From the NCBI GenBank assembly GCA_017483945.1, contig JAFUUE010000071.1, positions 1 through 64,000 on the forward strand: a stretch of 64,000 nucleotides of DNA, given 5' to 3'. Shown one piece after another: positions 9,298-18,612 of this stretch. Positions within the stretch are counted from its first letter, which is position 1. The number at the start of each line of letters is the position of its first letter. This DNA comes from Paludibacteraceae bacterium (GTDB lineage Bacteria; Bacteroidota; Bacteroidia; Bacteroidales; Paludibacteraceae). Under the pieces are notes generated by a model that did no database searches, was not told the origin of the DNA, and was given only the letters and a program-made list of their open reading frames with translations. A program made the position numbers and the translations under genes.

Positions 9298-12108
9298 ATG
9301 AAGAACCACTTGTTTGTCCGCCCTGTGCGCACGCTGTTGCGAGGGGCACTGTCTGCCGTTTCCGGCCATGTCTTTTCCTTGATTATCGTATGTCTGATGC
9401 TGTGTACATGCCTGCCGCCGATGGCGGTGGCCAAGCCGCACAGGATTGTCAATATGGGTAGCCGCGAGGGGCTGCGGGACCTGCTGGTGAACTGTATCCA
9501 TGAGGATGACGCGGGCGTCATATGGCTGGGTACGGGTTCGACGGTGGAGTGCTTCGACGGCGTGCGTTTCCGGCATTTTCCCATAGAGGGCAAGGCGGGT
9601 CCGCAGAAGCGTGTGACTGCCATCACGGGCAGTCCCGCGCGCGGTCTGTGGGCGGGCAACGGCGACGGACTATGGATGTTCGACAGCCATACGGAGCAGT
9701 TCGTGCCTCAGTACGAGGCGGATATAGCAGGCGGTGTGACGAGTGTGCTGCTGGACAGCACGGGGGTGCTGTACGTGGCGACGACGGTGTGCCTGTACGT
9801 GGTGGAGGACGGGCAGGTCCGTCCGTATCGTTTGCAGCCCGCTTCGGGTCTGCCTGCGGGCGGTATAGAGGCGATGTGCATGGACGAGTCGGGCACGCTG
9901 TGGATGACGAGTACGACGGGTCTGTACGCCTTGACGGCTGACCGTCAGATGGTTCAGCAGAGCAGTTACCTGCCGGACGGCGGCTATACGAGCATCGCCG
10001 TGGGCGGCGGGACGGTGTGGCTGGGCACGTTCCATAGCGGTATCTACGCGTGGGACATCGCATCGGGGACGCTTCGTCAGGCGAGCAACATCCCCGTGCC
10101 GATACAGGCTCTTCAGGTGTGCAGCGACAGGCGTCTGCTGGTCGGAACGGACGGGGTAGGCGTGTTGCTGTACGACACAGACGATTTCGCGCTGATAGAG
10201 CGCTGGTCCCAACAGGAGGCCGGCCCCAATCGACTGACATCCAACAGCGTCTATTCGCTGCTGCAGGACCGTCGTGAGGTGCTGTGGGTGGGCTTGTACC
10301 AGAACGGGGTGGACTACACCTTGTGGCAGGGCGACCGTGTGGGCGTGCACCATACGCCGCTGTTCAACAGCGAGGGCGTGGCCGTCCGTGCGCTATGTAT
10401 CCACGGCGAGCAGCGGCTGATAGGCACGCGTCAGGGGCTGTACTTCATCGACAAGGCCGACCGCCGGTTCCGCGCGTACGGCGAGGAGGAGCTGAACTCG
10501 CAGATGGTGTTCGCCTTGAGCCTGTATGAGGGGGAGTATTATATAGGAACGTATGGCGGTGGTCTGCACCGTCTTGACCCGCGCACGCCGGAGGTGCGTC
10601 CGGCGAGTCTGCCCGAGGCGATAGGCGGGCAGGTGTTCACGCTGGCGACGGACGGCGAGGGACGCCTGTGGGCAGGTACGGAGCGGGGTGTATGGTGCCT
10701 GACCGGCAAGGACGGGCGCCTGCGTGTGGAGGAGAGTTATACGTCGCGCACGTCGCAGTTGCCCGAGGGGCGTGTGTATCATATCTTCTTTGACCGGATG
10801 GGCCGCGGGTGGTTGTGTACGGCGGGCGGCGTGGCCCTGTACGACCCGGCGAGTCGGGCGGTGAGCACCTATAACTTCCCGCAGACATTCCCCGCGCGGG
10901 CGGTGGTGCGGCAGATATGGCAGTCGGAGGAGGGCGTGCTGTATTTCGTGCCGGAGAAGGGGGACCTGTTCGCCTACGACGAGCAGTGGCGCCCCCGTCC
11001 CGTGCCCGACACGGAGGGTGTGGATGCGCTGTTCATCACCGACGACGGGCGCGGTAACCTGCTGATAGGCACGAGCAACGGGCTGTGGTACTGCCACCCG
11101 GACGGCACGTCCGAGCGGTTGGATTTCTCGGACGGTCTGCCCAGTCCGACATTCACCCACTGCCAGCCTCAGACGGACGACGAGGGCACGGTGTGGCTGG
11201 GTAACAGCCGCGGGCTGGTGTGGATTAAGCCGGACAGTATTTGCTTATACTCGCCCCAACGTCCTCATGCGCTGCATATCAGTCGGATACTGGCGGACAA
11301 CACCCCTATCAAGGATGGTATTCGTGCGGTGGAGGAGCGGATGCTGCGTCTGCCTCGCGGCACGTCTAACCTGACCGTGCTGCTCTCGGACATGTCGTTC
11401 ACGGACCCCGCCTGCATGAAGTGCGAGTGTCTGCTGGAGGGAATGGACGAGGATTGGCAATGTCTGACGGGTGTGTCGGAGCATACATGGCATAACCTGC
11501 GCTCGGGCACCTACCGTCTGCGCCTGCGTTATCCCGGCGAGCCGGAGGGCGAGTACGTGATGACGGTGCGTGTGCCGATGACCAACGAGATGCTGCTCCT
11601 GCTGACCGTAGTGCTGCTGTCGGTGGTCGTGGGGACGGGCGTCTGTCTGGAGATACGGCGACGCAATATCCGCCGCAAGCAGGAGATGCTGAGACGGCAG
11701 CAGGAAGAGGAGGCGCGCAACGAGGCGGAGCAGAAATACAAGACAACCAATATCCCCGTAGCCGAGCTGAGGAAGCTGCGCAAGGAGGTGGACGCGCTGA
11801 TGGAAGAGGAACGGCTGTACCTGAATCCGGAGCTGAAGCTGTCGGACATCGCCAACCGGCTGAACACGTCGTCGTACATGCTGTCGTTCCTGTTCAGCCA
11901 GCACATGAAGACGTCGTTCTACGACTATATCAACCAGTACCGCGTGGAGAGCTTCAAGCAGCGTGTGCGCAACGGCGAGACGGGGCGCTATACGTTAGAC
12001 GCGCTGGCGACCCGGTGCGGCTACAACTCGCGTGCGACGTTCTTCCGTAACTTCAAGAAGGTGACGGGCATGACGCCGACCGAGTACATCGCAAGCAAGG
12101 GCGGATAA
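9298..12108 (+). CDS. Membrane-anchored propeller sensor with AraC-type DNA-binding domain
   Basis: 936 residues. An N-terminal membrane or signal segment (about 22-42) is followed by a long periplasmic two-component-regulator propeller with repeated motifs such as GVIWLGTGSTVECFDG, GTLWMTSTTGLYAL and GRLWAGTERGVWCL (about 50-650), then a Y_Y_Y-like domain (about 690-760). A transmembrane helix (about 763-784) and a charged coiled stretch lead to an AraC helix-turn-helix (about 845-936; LKLSDIANRLNTSSYMLSFL and YTLDALATRCGYNSRATFF). Unlike hybrid two-component systems it has no histidine kinase, ATPase or receiver domain, so the signal would pass directly to the DNA-binding domain. Such proteins usually govern carbohydrate genes; the target could be the neighbouring dehydrogenase or the PUL. 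Confidence 0.88.
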   Translation: MKNHLFVRPVRTLLRGALSAVSGHVFSLIIVCLMLCTCLPPMAVAKPHRIVNMGSREGLRDLLVNCIHEDDAGVIWLGTGSTVECFDGVRFRHFPIEGKAGPQKRVTAITGSPARGLWAGNGDGLWMFDSHTEQFVPQYEADIAGGVTSVLLDSTGVLYVATTVCLYVVEDGQVRPYRLQPASGLPAGGIEAMCMDESGTLWMTSTTGLYALTADRQMVQQSSYLPDGGYTSIAVGGGTVWLGTFHSGIYAWDIASGTLRQASNIPVPIQALQVCSDRRLLVGTDGVGVLLYDTDDFALIERWSQQEAGPNRLTSNSVYSLLQDRREVLWVGLYQNGVDYTLWQGDRVGVHHTPLFNSEGVAVRALCIHGEQRLIGTRQGLYFIDKADRRFRAYGEEELNSQMVFALSLYEGEYYIGTYGGGLHRLDPRTPEVRPASLPEAIGGQVFTLATDGEGRLWAGTERGVWCLTGKDGRLRVEESYTSRTSQLPEGRVYHIFFDRMGRGWLCTAGGVALYDPASRAVSTYNFPQTFPARAVVRQIWQSEEGVLYFVPEKGDLFAYDEQWRPRPVPDTEGVDALFITDDGRGNLLIGTSNGLWYCHPDGTSERLDFSDGLPSPTFTHCQPQTDDEGTVWLGNSRGLVWIKPDSICLYSPQRPHALHISRILADNTPIKDGIRAVEERMLRLPRGTSNLTVLLSDMSFTDPACMKCECLLEGMDEDWQCLTGVSEHTWHNLRSGTYRLRLRYPGEPEGEYVMTVRVPMTNEMLLLLTVVLLSVVVGTGVCLEIRRRNIRRKQEMLRRQQEEEARNEAEQKYKTTNIPVAELRKLRKEVDALMEEERLYLNPELKLSDIANRLNTSSYMLSFLFSQHMKTSFYDYINQYRVESFKQRVRNGETGRYTLDALATRCGYNSRATFFRNFKKVTGMTPTEYIASKGG

Positions 12109-12149
12109 GGCGGGGCGGTCTGATGCCGCTGCACCTTGCGGATACGATT

Positions 12150-12264
12150 AACTTGCCAAATCAGTATGTAAGAGTCGTGTTTTGGCAGATTTTATACAGA
12201 AAACTTGCCAAAATAGCATAAAAATATATTATTTTGGCAGATTTTATGCAGAAAACTTGCCAAA
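12150..12264. repeat. 52-bp repeats with palindromic operator candidates
   Basis: AACTTGCCAAA occurs at 12150, 12202 and 12254, exactly 52 bp apart. Two of the copies end a dyad, TTTTGGCA (12180 and 12232) with TGCCAAA(A) (12206 and 12258). The last copy overlaps the -33 region of the ATPase promoter, as an operator would. Confidence 0.8.
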
Positions 12265-12287
12265 TTGAGGAAAAAGTAGTACCTTTG
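12256..12287 (+). promoter_or_regulatory. Promoter of the DUF234-type ATPase
   Basis: TACCTTTG (12280-12287) with CTTG (12256-12259) 20 nt upstream, the latter within the third operator repeat; ATG at 12313. Confidence 0.65.
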
Positions 12288-12312
12288 TGGTGATTTTTCA
12301 AGACAGACTATT

Positions 12313-13725
12313 ATGAAGGCAAATGTTTGTGGCAGGCAAATAGCCAAAGAGGCTTTGGACAAGTACTATCATTCGGGGCAGTCAGAGTTTGTGGCCGTGT
12401 TCGGCAGGCGTCGTGTAGGGAAGACATTTCTTATCCGCGAATACATGGAGGATGAGATGGTGTTCCAGTTTGCGGGTATGGCAAATTCGACAACTGACAA
12501 GCAACTGCAGCGTTTTGCTCAGACATTGTCGCACTATACCGGCACCGAACCGGCGGCTATCACTGACTGGTTGGATGCTTTCTATCGGTTAGAGCGGTAT
12601 TTGGAACATATTCCTTCCTCAGGGAAGAAGGTCGTTTTCATAGATGAGTTGCCATGGTTGGATACTCCTCGTTCAGGGTTTATACCTGCATTGGAAGCCT
12701 TCTGGAACGGATGGGCATCTGCCCGCAAAGATATATTGTTAATCGTCTGTGGTTCGGTCACATCATGGATGATGGACAACCTGATTAACAACCATGGTGG
12801 TCTATATGGGCGACTGACCGGACAAATTCCGCTGGCTCCTTTCACTTTGGCAGAATGTGAGGAGTACTTCCTGTCTCGCGGTATGCACTTGTCTCGCTAC
12901 GAGATATGCGAGGCATACATGATTTTCGGTGGTATCCCCTACTATCTTAATGCCATTGACCCCCAACGCAGTCTGGCAGGAAGTGTGGATTTTGCGCTAT
13001 TTAATCCCAATGGTCCCTTGTATAATGAATATGACCACCTGTTCCCTGCTATGTTCCGTCGGTCAGAGAATTATATTAAGGTGGTGCATGCGCTGGCCGA
13101 CAGACAATACGGAATGACGCGTGGTGAATTGTTAGAGCACACCCATATGACTTCCGGCGAGGGGATAACACGCGTGCTGAGTAATCTGGAACGATGTGGG
13201 TTTATCAGGAGGTATTCTCCTATGGGGGGGAAAGAGAAATACTACCAATTGGTTGATTTCTACGTGTTATTCTATCATCGTTTCCTCAAGGACAGACAGA
13301 AGATAGAGCCGGCTTACTGGACACATATACAACGAACATCAACGTTCTATCAGTGGGCGGGGACACGTTTCGAGTTGTTGGCGATACAGCACGCAGAACA
13401 AATCAAGCGGGCACTTAAAATAGAGGGAGTGCAGACAGATATGTACTCGCTACGTACTTATGGTTCCCACGGAGACACACAGATAGACGCTGTTTTGCAA
13501 CGGGCGGACAACACGGCCAATTTGTGTGAGATGAAGTTTACGGAGGGATTGTACACTATAGACAAGTCTGAGGACTTGAACCTGCGCAACCGTCTGCAGG
13601 CCTTACGTGAGCTCTTGCCTAAACGGATGTCTATCCAACTGACCTTCATCACTTCGTATGGTCTGCAGTCCAACCCATACTCCAACCAAGTTACGCAAAC
13701 GCTGACGATGGATGATTTATTCTGA
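12313..13725 (+). CDS. Archaeal-type AAA ATPase with DUF234-like C-terminus
   Basis: 470 residues. Walker A is FGRRRVGKT (about 34-42), Walker B KVVFIDELPW (about 104-113), followed by a sensor-like LIVCGSVTSWM. A winged-helix stretch in the middle (TRGELLEHTHMTSGEGITRV) and a C-terminal PD-(D/E)xK-like motif (DTQIDAVLQ...LCEMKF, about 395-415) match ATPase_2/DUF234 proteins common in archaea and Bacteroidetes. Their function is unknown; some resemble STAND-type or defence ATPases. Base composition is AT-richer than the neighbours, suggesting transfer. Preceded by repeated operator-like palindromes and possibly autoregulated. Confidence 0.85.
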   Translation: MKANVCGRQIAKEALDKYYHSGQSEFVAVFGRRRVGKTFLIREYMEDEMVFQFAGMANSTTDKQLQRFAQTLSHYTGTEPAAITDWLDAFYRLERYLEHIPSSGKKVVFIDELPWLDTPRSGFIPALEAFWNGWASARKDILLIVCGSVTSWMMDNLINNHGGLYGRLTGQIPLAPFTLAECEEYFLSRGMHLSRYEICEAYMIFGGIPYYLNAIDPQRSLAGSVDFALFNPNGPLYNEYDHLFPAMFRRSENYIKVVHALADRQYGMTRGELLEHTHMTSGEGITRVLSNLERCGFIRRYSPMGGKEKYYQLVDFYVLFYHRFLKDRQKIEPAYWTHIQRTSTFYQWAGTRFELLAIQHAEQIKRALKIEGVQTDMYSLRTYGSHGDTQIDAVLQRADNTANLCEMKFTEGLYTIDKSEDLNLRNRLQALRELLPKRMSIQLTFITSYGLQSNPYSNQVTQTLTMDDLF

Positions 13726-13743
13726 TATCCGTAAATTATTTGC

Positions 13744-13903
13744 CTTGCACTTTCTGCACTTTCAACCATCTTAAACTATCTTGAACCATTTTGAACTATC
13801 TTAAACTATTTTGAACTATCTTGAACCATCTTAAACTATCTTGAACCATCTTAAACTCCTTCCACTACCTTAAAAGTGCAAATAGTGCAAAAAGTGCAAA
13901 GCG
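13744..13903. repeat. Compound 10-nt minisatellite
   Basis: A core of about nine TTAAACTATC/TTGAACCATC units is flanked by TGCACTTTC copies on the left and AAAAGTGCAA copies on the right, in inverted orientation. Read on the minus strand the right half has the same layout as the array at 49487. Confidence 0.85.
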
Positions 13904-13938
13904 TTTTTTTGCTTAATGGGGGCAAACCGCCTCGGTGC

Positions 13939-13990
13939 TTCGTTAGTGGTTCTTAGTGATTCTTAGTTGTTATTAGTCTTTCGCAGAGGC
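13939..13990. repeat. 10-nt degenerate repeat (TTCTTAGTGA)
   Basis: Several imperfect TTCTTAGTGA-like units ending in CGTTAGTCT. This fills part of the 13.73-14.13 kb spacer, where no gene is seen. Confidence 0.6.
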
Positions 13991-14060
13991 TCGTTAGTCT
14001 CCTGGCTAAATCATACGGGGACATACAGGAACTCCGTGATAAGGCGGGGTGGTATAGCAT

Positions 14061-14099
14061 GCTACAGCCGGTATGTGGGGTGCACATACCGGCTGTAGC
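14061..14099. terminator. Perfect 17-bp hairpin between convergent genes
   Basis: GCTACAGCCGGTATGTG (14061-14077) pairs perfectly with 14083-14099 across a 5-nt loop. It sits between the ATPase (plus) and the small peptide gene (minus) and could end both transcripts. There is no T-run. Confidence 0.7.
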
Positions 14100-14132
14100 G
14101 TATATGGCGGGGGCGTCAGACCTCCCTTCGAT

Positions 14133-14273
14133 TCAGACGGCACCGGAGCCGTCTCCGTTGGAGTGGGGATTGATGATGCCGTTGGTGCCTTTGTTGATTT
14201 GTACGCTGGCGCAAAGGAACGTGTTCGTCAGGATAGCGCGAACCGAGATTTCGGGAATGATATATGTTTTCAT
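14133..14273 (-). CDS. 46-residue peptide downstream of the secreted-protein pair
   Basis: The sequence begins MKTYIIPEISVRAILT and ends NGDGSGAV. It begins 27 nt after the stop of the 852-aa protein, so it is likely co-transcribed. Its pattern (MKxxYxxP, a central hydrophobic/Ala-Leu part, a Gly/Asn/Asp-rich tail) resembles the 57-residue peptide at 49120, which also follows a surface protein with the same C-terminal motif. Short predicted proteins of this type are frequent in Prevotella and Bacteroides genomes as I recall them and have no assigned role. Stop followed by a 17-bp hairpin. Confidence 0.6.
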   Translation of the reverse strand: MKTYIIPEISVRAILTNTFLCASVQINKGTNGIINPHSNGDGSGAV

Positions 14274-14300
14274 AAAGCGTTCTTCTGTTAGGGTTCTACG

Positions 14301-16859
14301 TTATTGGATTACTTGTCCCAGTGCGTTGTAGCGGACACCGTCGCGGACGATGACGAGTCGGCCGTTCTCCAGGCGCTTGGATTGTGCTGCGTCGGCAGCG
14401 CTGTTGTCGAGCGCGGTCGTCACACCGGCACCGCGGCCGAAGGACATGCGACGCACGGGAGCCATCGTGGCGGCAGCTCCGTCAGCCACGCGGAAGTAGG
14501 CGCGGAAGCCGTTGATGGTACAAGTGAGCCCTGCCCAATAGAGTCGGTTAGAAGCACCCAAGTAAACCACGGATTTGTTCTCTGCGCCGGTGTTGCTGAC
14601 CGTCTCCTGCGAGAAGAGCGGGATAAAACGGTAGTGGGCGTCGGCGGACTCGCGCAGGGTGTTGTCGATGACCACATTGTTGAAGGTCATGGAGGTGACA
14701 TTGTCGCCGCCGGCGGGCTTGATGAGGTAGGGGACGCCGGCCTCGAGGTCGGTCACATCATCGTCGAAGATAAGGACAGCTTCGTCGCCCTCGATGACAG
14801 TGCGTTTGTAGCGCAACACCTCTGTTGTGCCGAGGTGCTCCTCCAGTGCTTCACGCGATATGGCAAACGGTGCGCAGAACGTAGCATAGTCGCCGTTGCA
14901 GGCAATGGTACGATTGAGGGTGACATAGCAATGTTTGTCTTGATTTGCGGCGAGGGAAGAGGCGTTATCTGTGTTATCGGTAAGGGTCAGTTCTGTCTGT
15001 TTCTTGCCTTTCAACTCGTGCCCCTTGTCACCGCTTAATCCATCGTACAAATACCATGGAACAGAATATTCAGCGGATTCCTTTTCTTTTTGCCCACCGA
15101 CAATCTCATATTGCGAGACATTAGAGGTACAAAGTACCATGGCATAGTCTTCTACATAGTCGTAAGATAGATATATTTGAATAGGTGAGGTATGCGTTGC
15201 GTACTGTCCATCAATGCGCTTGTCCCTATTTAGGTAAATGCCATTGGGGAAAGAGTTATCGTTTTTAAGGATAATATTCGAACCATTATTCTTCACATCT
15301 CCACAGATGACTGAATAGGTAGTATTGATGAATCGCACATTGTCGAATGCTAACTTAGTCTGATTTGTACCACACTCAAACGTTTGCGTACTACGAGAAG
15401 TGTTATTACCATCCACAATTAGGTCTTTGAAGGTGACTGTTTTCTCTTCAGAACCAGTTGCAAGAATCATGATTGTGTTAGCGGCAACACCACATATTAT
15501 TTTTTCCTCGCCTGTAGCGCCTTGAATGGTGAGTGCTTTTTGTATGTCTAATCGTGACGAGGACGTGGTTACATCGCCTCTCAGTTCCAGTACATCGTTC
15601 GCATTGGCTGCGGATACTGCGTCTGCAAGATTAGCCGATGCGGTACTCTGCGTGAGGTTGACAACAGGGTTGATGGTCTCGGAGAGGGTGAAGGAGGGTT
15701 TGACTTTTCCTGCTTCGGCATTGGAGGTTGTGAACTTAGCACTGGAGCTGTTAGTCAGGTCCTTGGAGGTAATGAAGAGTCCGACTAAGGTCTTGCTGCC
15801 GACGGTGGCTAATGGTGTGAGTTTATAAGCAGGGATGTTGAGCAACCATTTGGAGTCCGAGCAACTAGCGGTGGTGATGGGGGTGTTGGATGTACCTTCG
15901 CTGCTACCAGGTGCAATGCCTACGATGGAGGTGGCAAGGAGTCTAAGTTCGGATACGGAGTGGTCGGCACTGATTTGTTGATTACAGTCCCATACAGCTA
16001 TGCCAGCGTTATTGCTGGCATAGGGGTTCAGTTGGAGCGTGTATATCTTCTCGAGGCTGTAGTCCACTAGGAAGTACTCCACGGCGAAGATGCGAGCCTG
16101 GTAGTTACCCTCAAATCCGCTGCTCTTGAAGCCTATGTATGGATAACCGGTTTCATGGCTATCTTGGTCGCTTTTGGGGCGGAAGCAGAGTTCGAGGTAG
16201 GGCAGGGAGGGGTCTGCTTCTTGTGCTTCGTCGGTCCAGTCCTTAAAGGTCTGGAGGTCGTTGACGGAGGCGAAGGAGGCTATCCAGTCGACGGCGTATT
16301 TAGCGGTCTCATCGGTTAGGTTGGTTGCGTCTGCAAAGATAAAGTGGATTTTGTTTATACCTACTGAGCCAGACTGCACATTTCCCCACAATGTCGATGC
16401 TGTAGTAGCGAGATTAACATAGTATATAACGCCTCCGTCATTACAAGACAGGTTGTTTAAGGTAATATCGCCACTTGTTCCTTCCCCGGGGTGATTTATC
16501 CATGTATCTGTGCCTGAGGAATTTTTATAATTCATCTCGAACTTCTTTGCATTGTTTGATCCCGGCAATGCACCAGTTAACTTAATCGCCCATACTATAT
16601 CTTTCGTCTTGTCGAAAGTGAAGGTGCCGGATGTTTGATATTGGAAGTCAGCACGGTAGTTCGAGCCTTGGTTATGCATCTGCACATTAGCAACACCGTC
16701 TGCTACCGAAGTAACAGAACCACCGCTACTCGCCGTCCACCCCTCGCTATTATCACCATTGAAGGTGACGCGGATGGATTGGGGGCCGACATTAGCCCAG
16801 ACGGCCGCAGTGCAGAGCAGGGCAGTGAGGAGGGAGAATATAAAACGTGATTGTTTCAT
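14301..16859 (-). CDS. Large secreted protein with beta-helix-like module
   Basis: 852 residues with a clear signal peptide (MKQSRFIFSLLTALLCTAAVWA). Residues about 395-600 form a beta-helix-like module (TSSSRLDIQKALTIQGATGE, FKDLIVDGNNTSR, HTSPIQIYLSYDYVEDYAMV) shared with the 475-aa neighbour. Then comes a Bacteroidetes-type domain (CNGDYATFCAPFAISREAL ... INGFRAYFRV), and the protein ends in ENGRLVIVRDGVRYNALGQ. That ending also closes the 475-aa and 1964-aa proteins and may be an export or anchoring signal. It is the second gene of a two-gene unit. Ligand or enzymatic activity is not evident. Confidence 0.8.
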   Translation of the reverse strand: MKQSRFIFSLLTALLCTAAVWANVGPQSIRVTFNGDNSEGWTASSGGSVTSVADGVANVQMHNQGSNYRADFQYQTSGTFTFDKTKDIVWAIKLTGALPGSNNAKKFEMNYKNSSGTDTWINHPGEGTSGDITLNNLSCNDGGVIYYVNLATTASTLWGNVQSGSVGINKIHFIFADATNLTDETAKYAVDWIASFASVNDLQTFKDWTDEAQEADPSLPYLELCFRPKSDQDSHETGYPYIGFKSSGFEGNYQARIFAVEYFLVDYSLEKIYTLQLNPYASNNAGIAVWDCNQQISADHSVSELRLLATSIVGIAPGSSEGTSNTPITTASCSDSKWLLNIPAYKLTPLATVGSKTLVGLFITSKDLTNSSSAKFTTSNAEAGKVKPSFTLSETINPVVNLTQSTASANLADAVSAANANDVLELRGDVTTSSSRLDIQKALTIQGATGEEKIICGVAANTIMILATGSEEKTVTFKDLIVDGNNTSRSTQTFECGTNQTKLAFDNVRFINTTYSVICGDVKNNGSNIILKNDNSFPNGIYLNRDKRIDGQYATHTSPIQIYLSYDYVEDYAMVLCTSNVSQYEIVGGQKEKESAEYSVPWYLYDGLSGDKGHELKGKKQTELTLTDNTDNASSLAANQDKHCYVTLNRTIACNGDYATFCAPFAISREALEEHLGTTEVLRYKRTVIEGDEAVLIFDDDVTDLEAGVPYLIKPAGGDNVTSMTFNNVVIDNTLRESADAHYRFIPLFSQETVSNTGAENKSVVYLGASNRLYWAGLTCTINGFRAYFRVADGAAATMAPVRRMSFGRGAGVTTALDNSAADAAQSKRLENGRLVIVRDGVRYNALGQVIQ

Positions 16860-16921
16860 AGTATTATTGTGTTTGGCGGGAGGCGGGGCGGTGTGTCCGC
16901 CCTGCCTCCCGATGTTAGTGA

Positions 16922-18349
16922 TTACAGTTTGATGCCGGTGGCGTTGTACTCGATGCCGTCGCGGACGATGACGAGGCGGCCGCCTCGTAAGAATTTACCA
17001 TTTGGACATGTACCATTTACCATTTGCTCGTCGATGGCGGTCGTGGTTTTCTCGACCTTGCGGCACTTGAGTTCGTTCTTGGAATCCGACTTATAGAGCT
17101 CCCAACCGGTCACGTCGGCGGCATCGACAGCGGTATAGAGACTTGCGTCGGCACAGTTGAGCACAACCACATAGTCCTCCACATAGTCACCGGAAAGGAC
17201 GATACGAATCGGAGAGGTGTGCGATGCGCCCTGGTGGTCGATACGCTTGTTCTTGTTGAGGGCTATGCCTGCAGGGAAGTCGTTGACGCCGGAGAGGATG
17301 ACGTTAGAGCCTGCGGACTTGACGTCGCCCTTGAAGGGGTCGTCGTAGGTGGTGTTGATGACGCGTACGCCGTCGAAGGCCATCTTGGCCTTGTTGTTCA
17401 GGTCAAAGAGTTGAATGGTACGCTCTACGTTCTGACCGTCCACGATGAGGTTGCGGAAGGTAACGGTGTAGTCGGCGGTGTTATCGTTGGCGAGCACCAT
17501 CAGGGTGTTGTAGGCTACGTCGCAGATGATGCGCTCCTCGCCCGTGGTGCCCTGGATGGTGAGGGCTTTGAGGATAGTGAGGCGGCTGCCGGAGATGGTG
17601 ACATCCTCGTTGAGGGTGAGGACATCGCCTGCGGTGGCTTCCTCCACAGCGGTAGCGAGGTCGGTGTAGCCGACGAAGGTGGTGTTATTGATGATAGCGG
17701 GTACGGTCACTTCGCCCTGATAATGCACGGTGCAGTAGGAGGCGTTCTCGCCGGTGTGGTAGTACTTGAAGTTCATCTCGGAGGCATAGTTGCCGTCCTC
17801 TTGATAGGTGCAGAGCAGCACGTTAACGGTCAGGTAGTCGTTCTCGACGGTGCCTGCGGCCTTCAGGGCTTCTATCTCTTCGGCTCCCAAGGCGACGATG
17901 CGATAGACGCCGCCGAGGGTGTCCACAGCAGTTCCGGCCTTGAAGGGCGCGTTCGTGATGGTGTTGCCGGGCATGACGCCGAGGACGGTCTCTACATCGT
18001 TGAGGAAGGCGACGCCGTCAGTGCTGTAGTTAGCGGAGGAGGTTACCATGGAGTTGTAGGGGAAGAGCCACATGGACAGGGTGCCGGTGTTGGTCTGGTG
18101 ACGGCGGTACATGAACTCGAGGCTGTCCACTGTGCTGATGTTGGCGATGGTCCATGTCTGTACGGCGAAGAAGCGTGCCTGGTTCTTCACTTCAAACTCC
18201 GAGGCAGTGGTGGTCACCGTGGTCCAACCGGTGGGCACGGCGTTGTTAGTGCGGTAGTTGCCTTCCCATGTGGGATTGATTTTGGCGGTCTCCGCCAAGA
18301 TGCTGAGGCTCATGAGCGATGCCGCAGCGAGGAAGAAGAGTTTTTTCAT
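16922..18349 (-). CDS. Secreted beta-helix-like protein, paralogue of the 852-aa protein
   Basis: 475 residues with signal peptide MKKLFFLAAASLMSLSILA. Residues about 225-420 are clearly related to the downstream neighbour (GSRLTILKALTIQGTTGEER, VTFRNLIVDGQNVERT, HTSPIRIVLSGDYVEDYVVV). The C-terminus GGRLVIVRDGIEYNATG is the shared terminal motif. Just before it the QMVNGTCPNG segment is encoded by a copy of the 15-nt repeat family. A 62-nt gap separates it from the next gene and the unit is served by the promoter at 18420. No function can be assigned beyond a probable cell-surface location. Confidence 0.8.
   Translation of the reverse strand: MKKLFFLAAASLMSLSILAETAKINPTWEGNYRTNNAVPTGWTTVTTTASEFEVKNQARFFAVQTWTIANISTVDSLEFMYRRHQTNTGTLSMWLFPYNSMVTSSANYSTDGVAFLNDVETVLGVMPGNTITNAPFKAGTAVDTLGGVYRIVALGAEEIEALKAAGTVENDYLTVNVLLCTYQEDGNYASEMNFKYYHTGENASYCTVHYQGEVTVPAIINNTTFVGYTDLATAVEEATAGDVLTLNEDVTISGSRLTILKALTIQGTTGEERIICDVAYNTLMVLANDNTADYTVTFRNLIVDGQNVERTIQLFDLNNKAKMAFDGVRVINTTYDDPFKGDVKSAGSNVILSGVNDFPAGIALNKNKRIDHQGASHTSPIRIVLSGDYVEDYVVVLNCADASLYTAVDAADVTGWELYKSDSKNELKCRKVEKTTTAIDEQMVNGTCPNGKFLRGGRLVIVRDGIEYNATGIKL
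16994..17026. repeat. 15-nt repeat (ACCATTTGGACATGT type) in coding sequence
   Basis: Two to three partial units near the 3' end of the 475-aa gene, translated as EQMVNGTCPNG. Confidence 0.75.
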
Positions 18350-18419
18350 GATGAATATGGTTGTTAATGTTGTTTGCTTTTGGTGAGTACGGATGTCACG
18401 GATTGGAGGGAATGTGCTG

Positions 18420-18451
18420 CAAAGGTACTGCTTTTTCGCGCAATGTGCAAG
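18420..18451 (-). promoter_or_regulatory. Promoter of the secreted-protein pair
   Basis: TACCTTTG (18427-18420) with TTGC around 18448-18451, 20 nt apart, 70 nt before the ATG at 18349. Confidence 0.6.
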
Positions 18452-18612
18452 GGGTGTGGCGGTTGTGGGTGTCGCGCGTAAGGCAATCGCAAAAGGGGTA
18501 AATATAGCTATTTGTGTTTCAGGGTGTTAGGCGGCCATCCGAGGGCAGTATCAATTTATTGATAGAGACAACAGGTGATGCGTGGTGCATATGTGTCGCT
18601 TGTCGCGGGGCA

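Noticed and set aside
9298..12108. Hybrid two-component sensor
   Set aside because: The propeller suggested it, but no histidine kinase, ATPase or receiver motifs lie between the membrane helix and the AraC domain.
13726..14132. Search for tRNA or small RNA genes in spacers
   Set aside because: No cloverleaf or T-loop consensus was seen in this or the other longer spacers (8.8-9.3, 18.4-18.8, 41.3-41.7, 49.3-49.6, 50.8-51.2 kb).
14059..14331. 90-codon plus-strand frame in the 14.1-kb spacer
   Set aside because: It begins inside a hairpin and lies opposite the 46-residue peptide gene, which has better family-like features.
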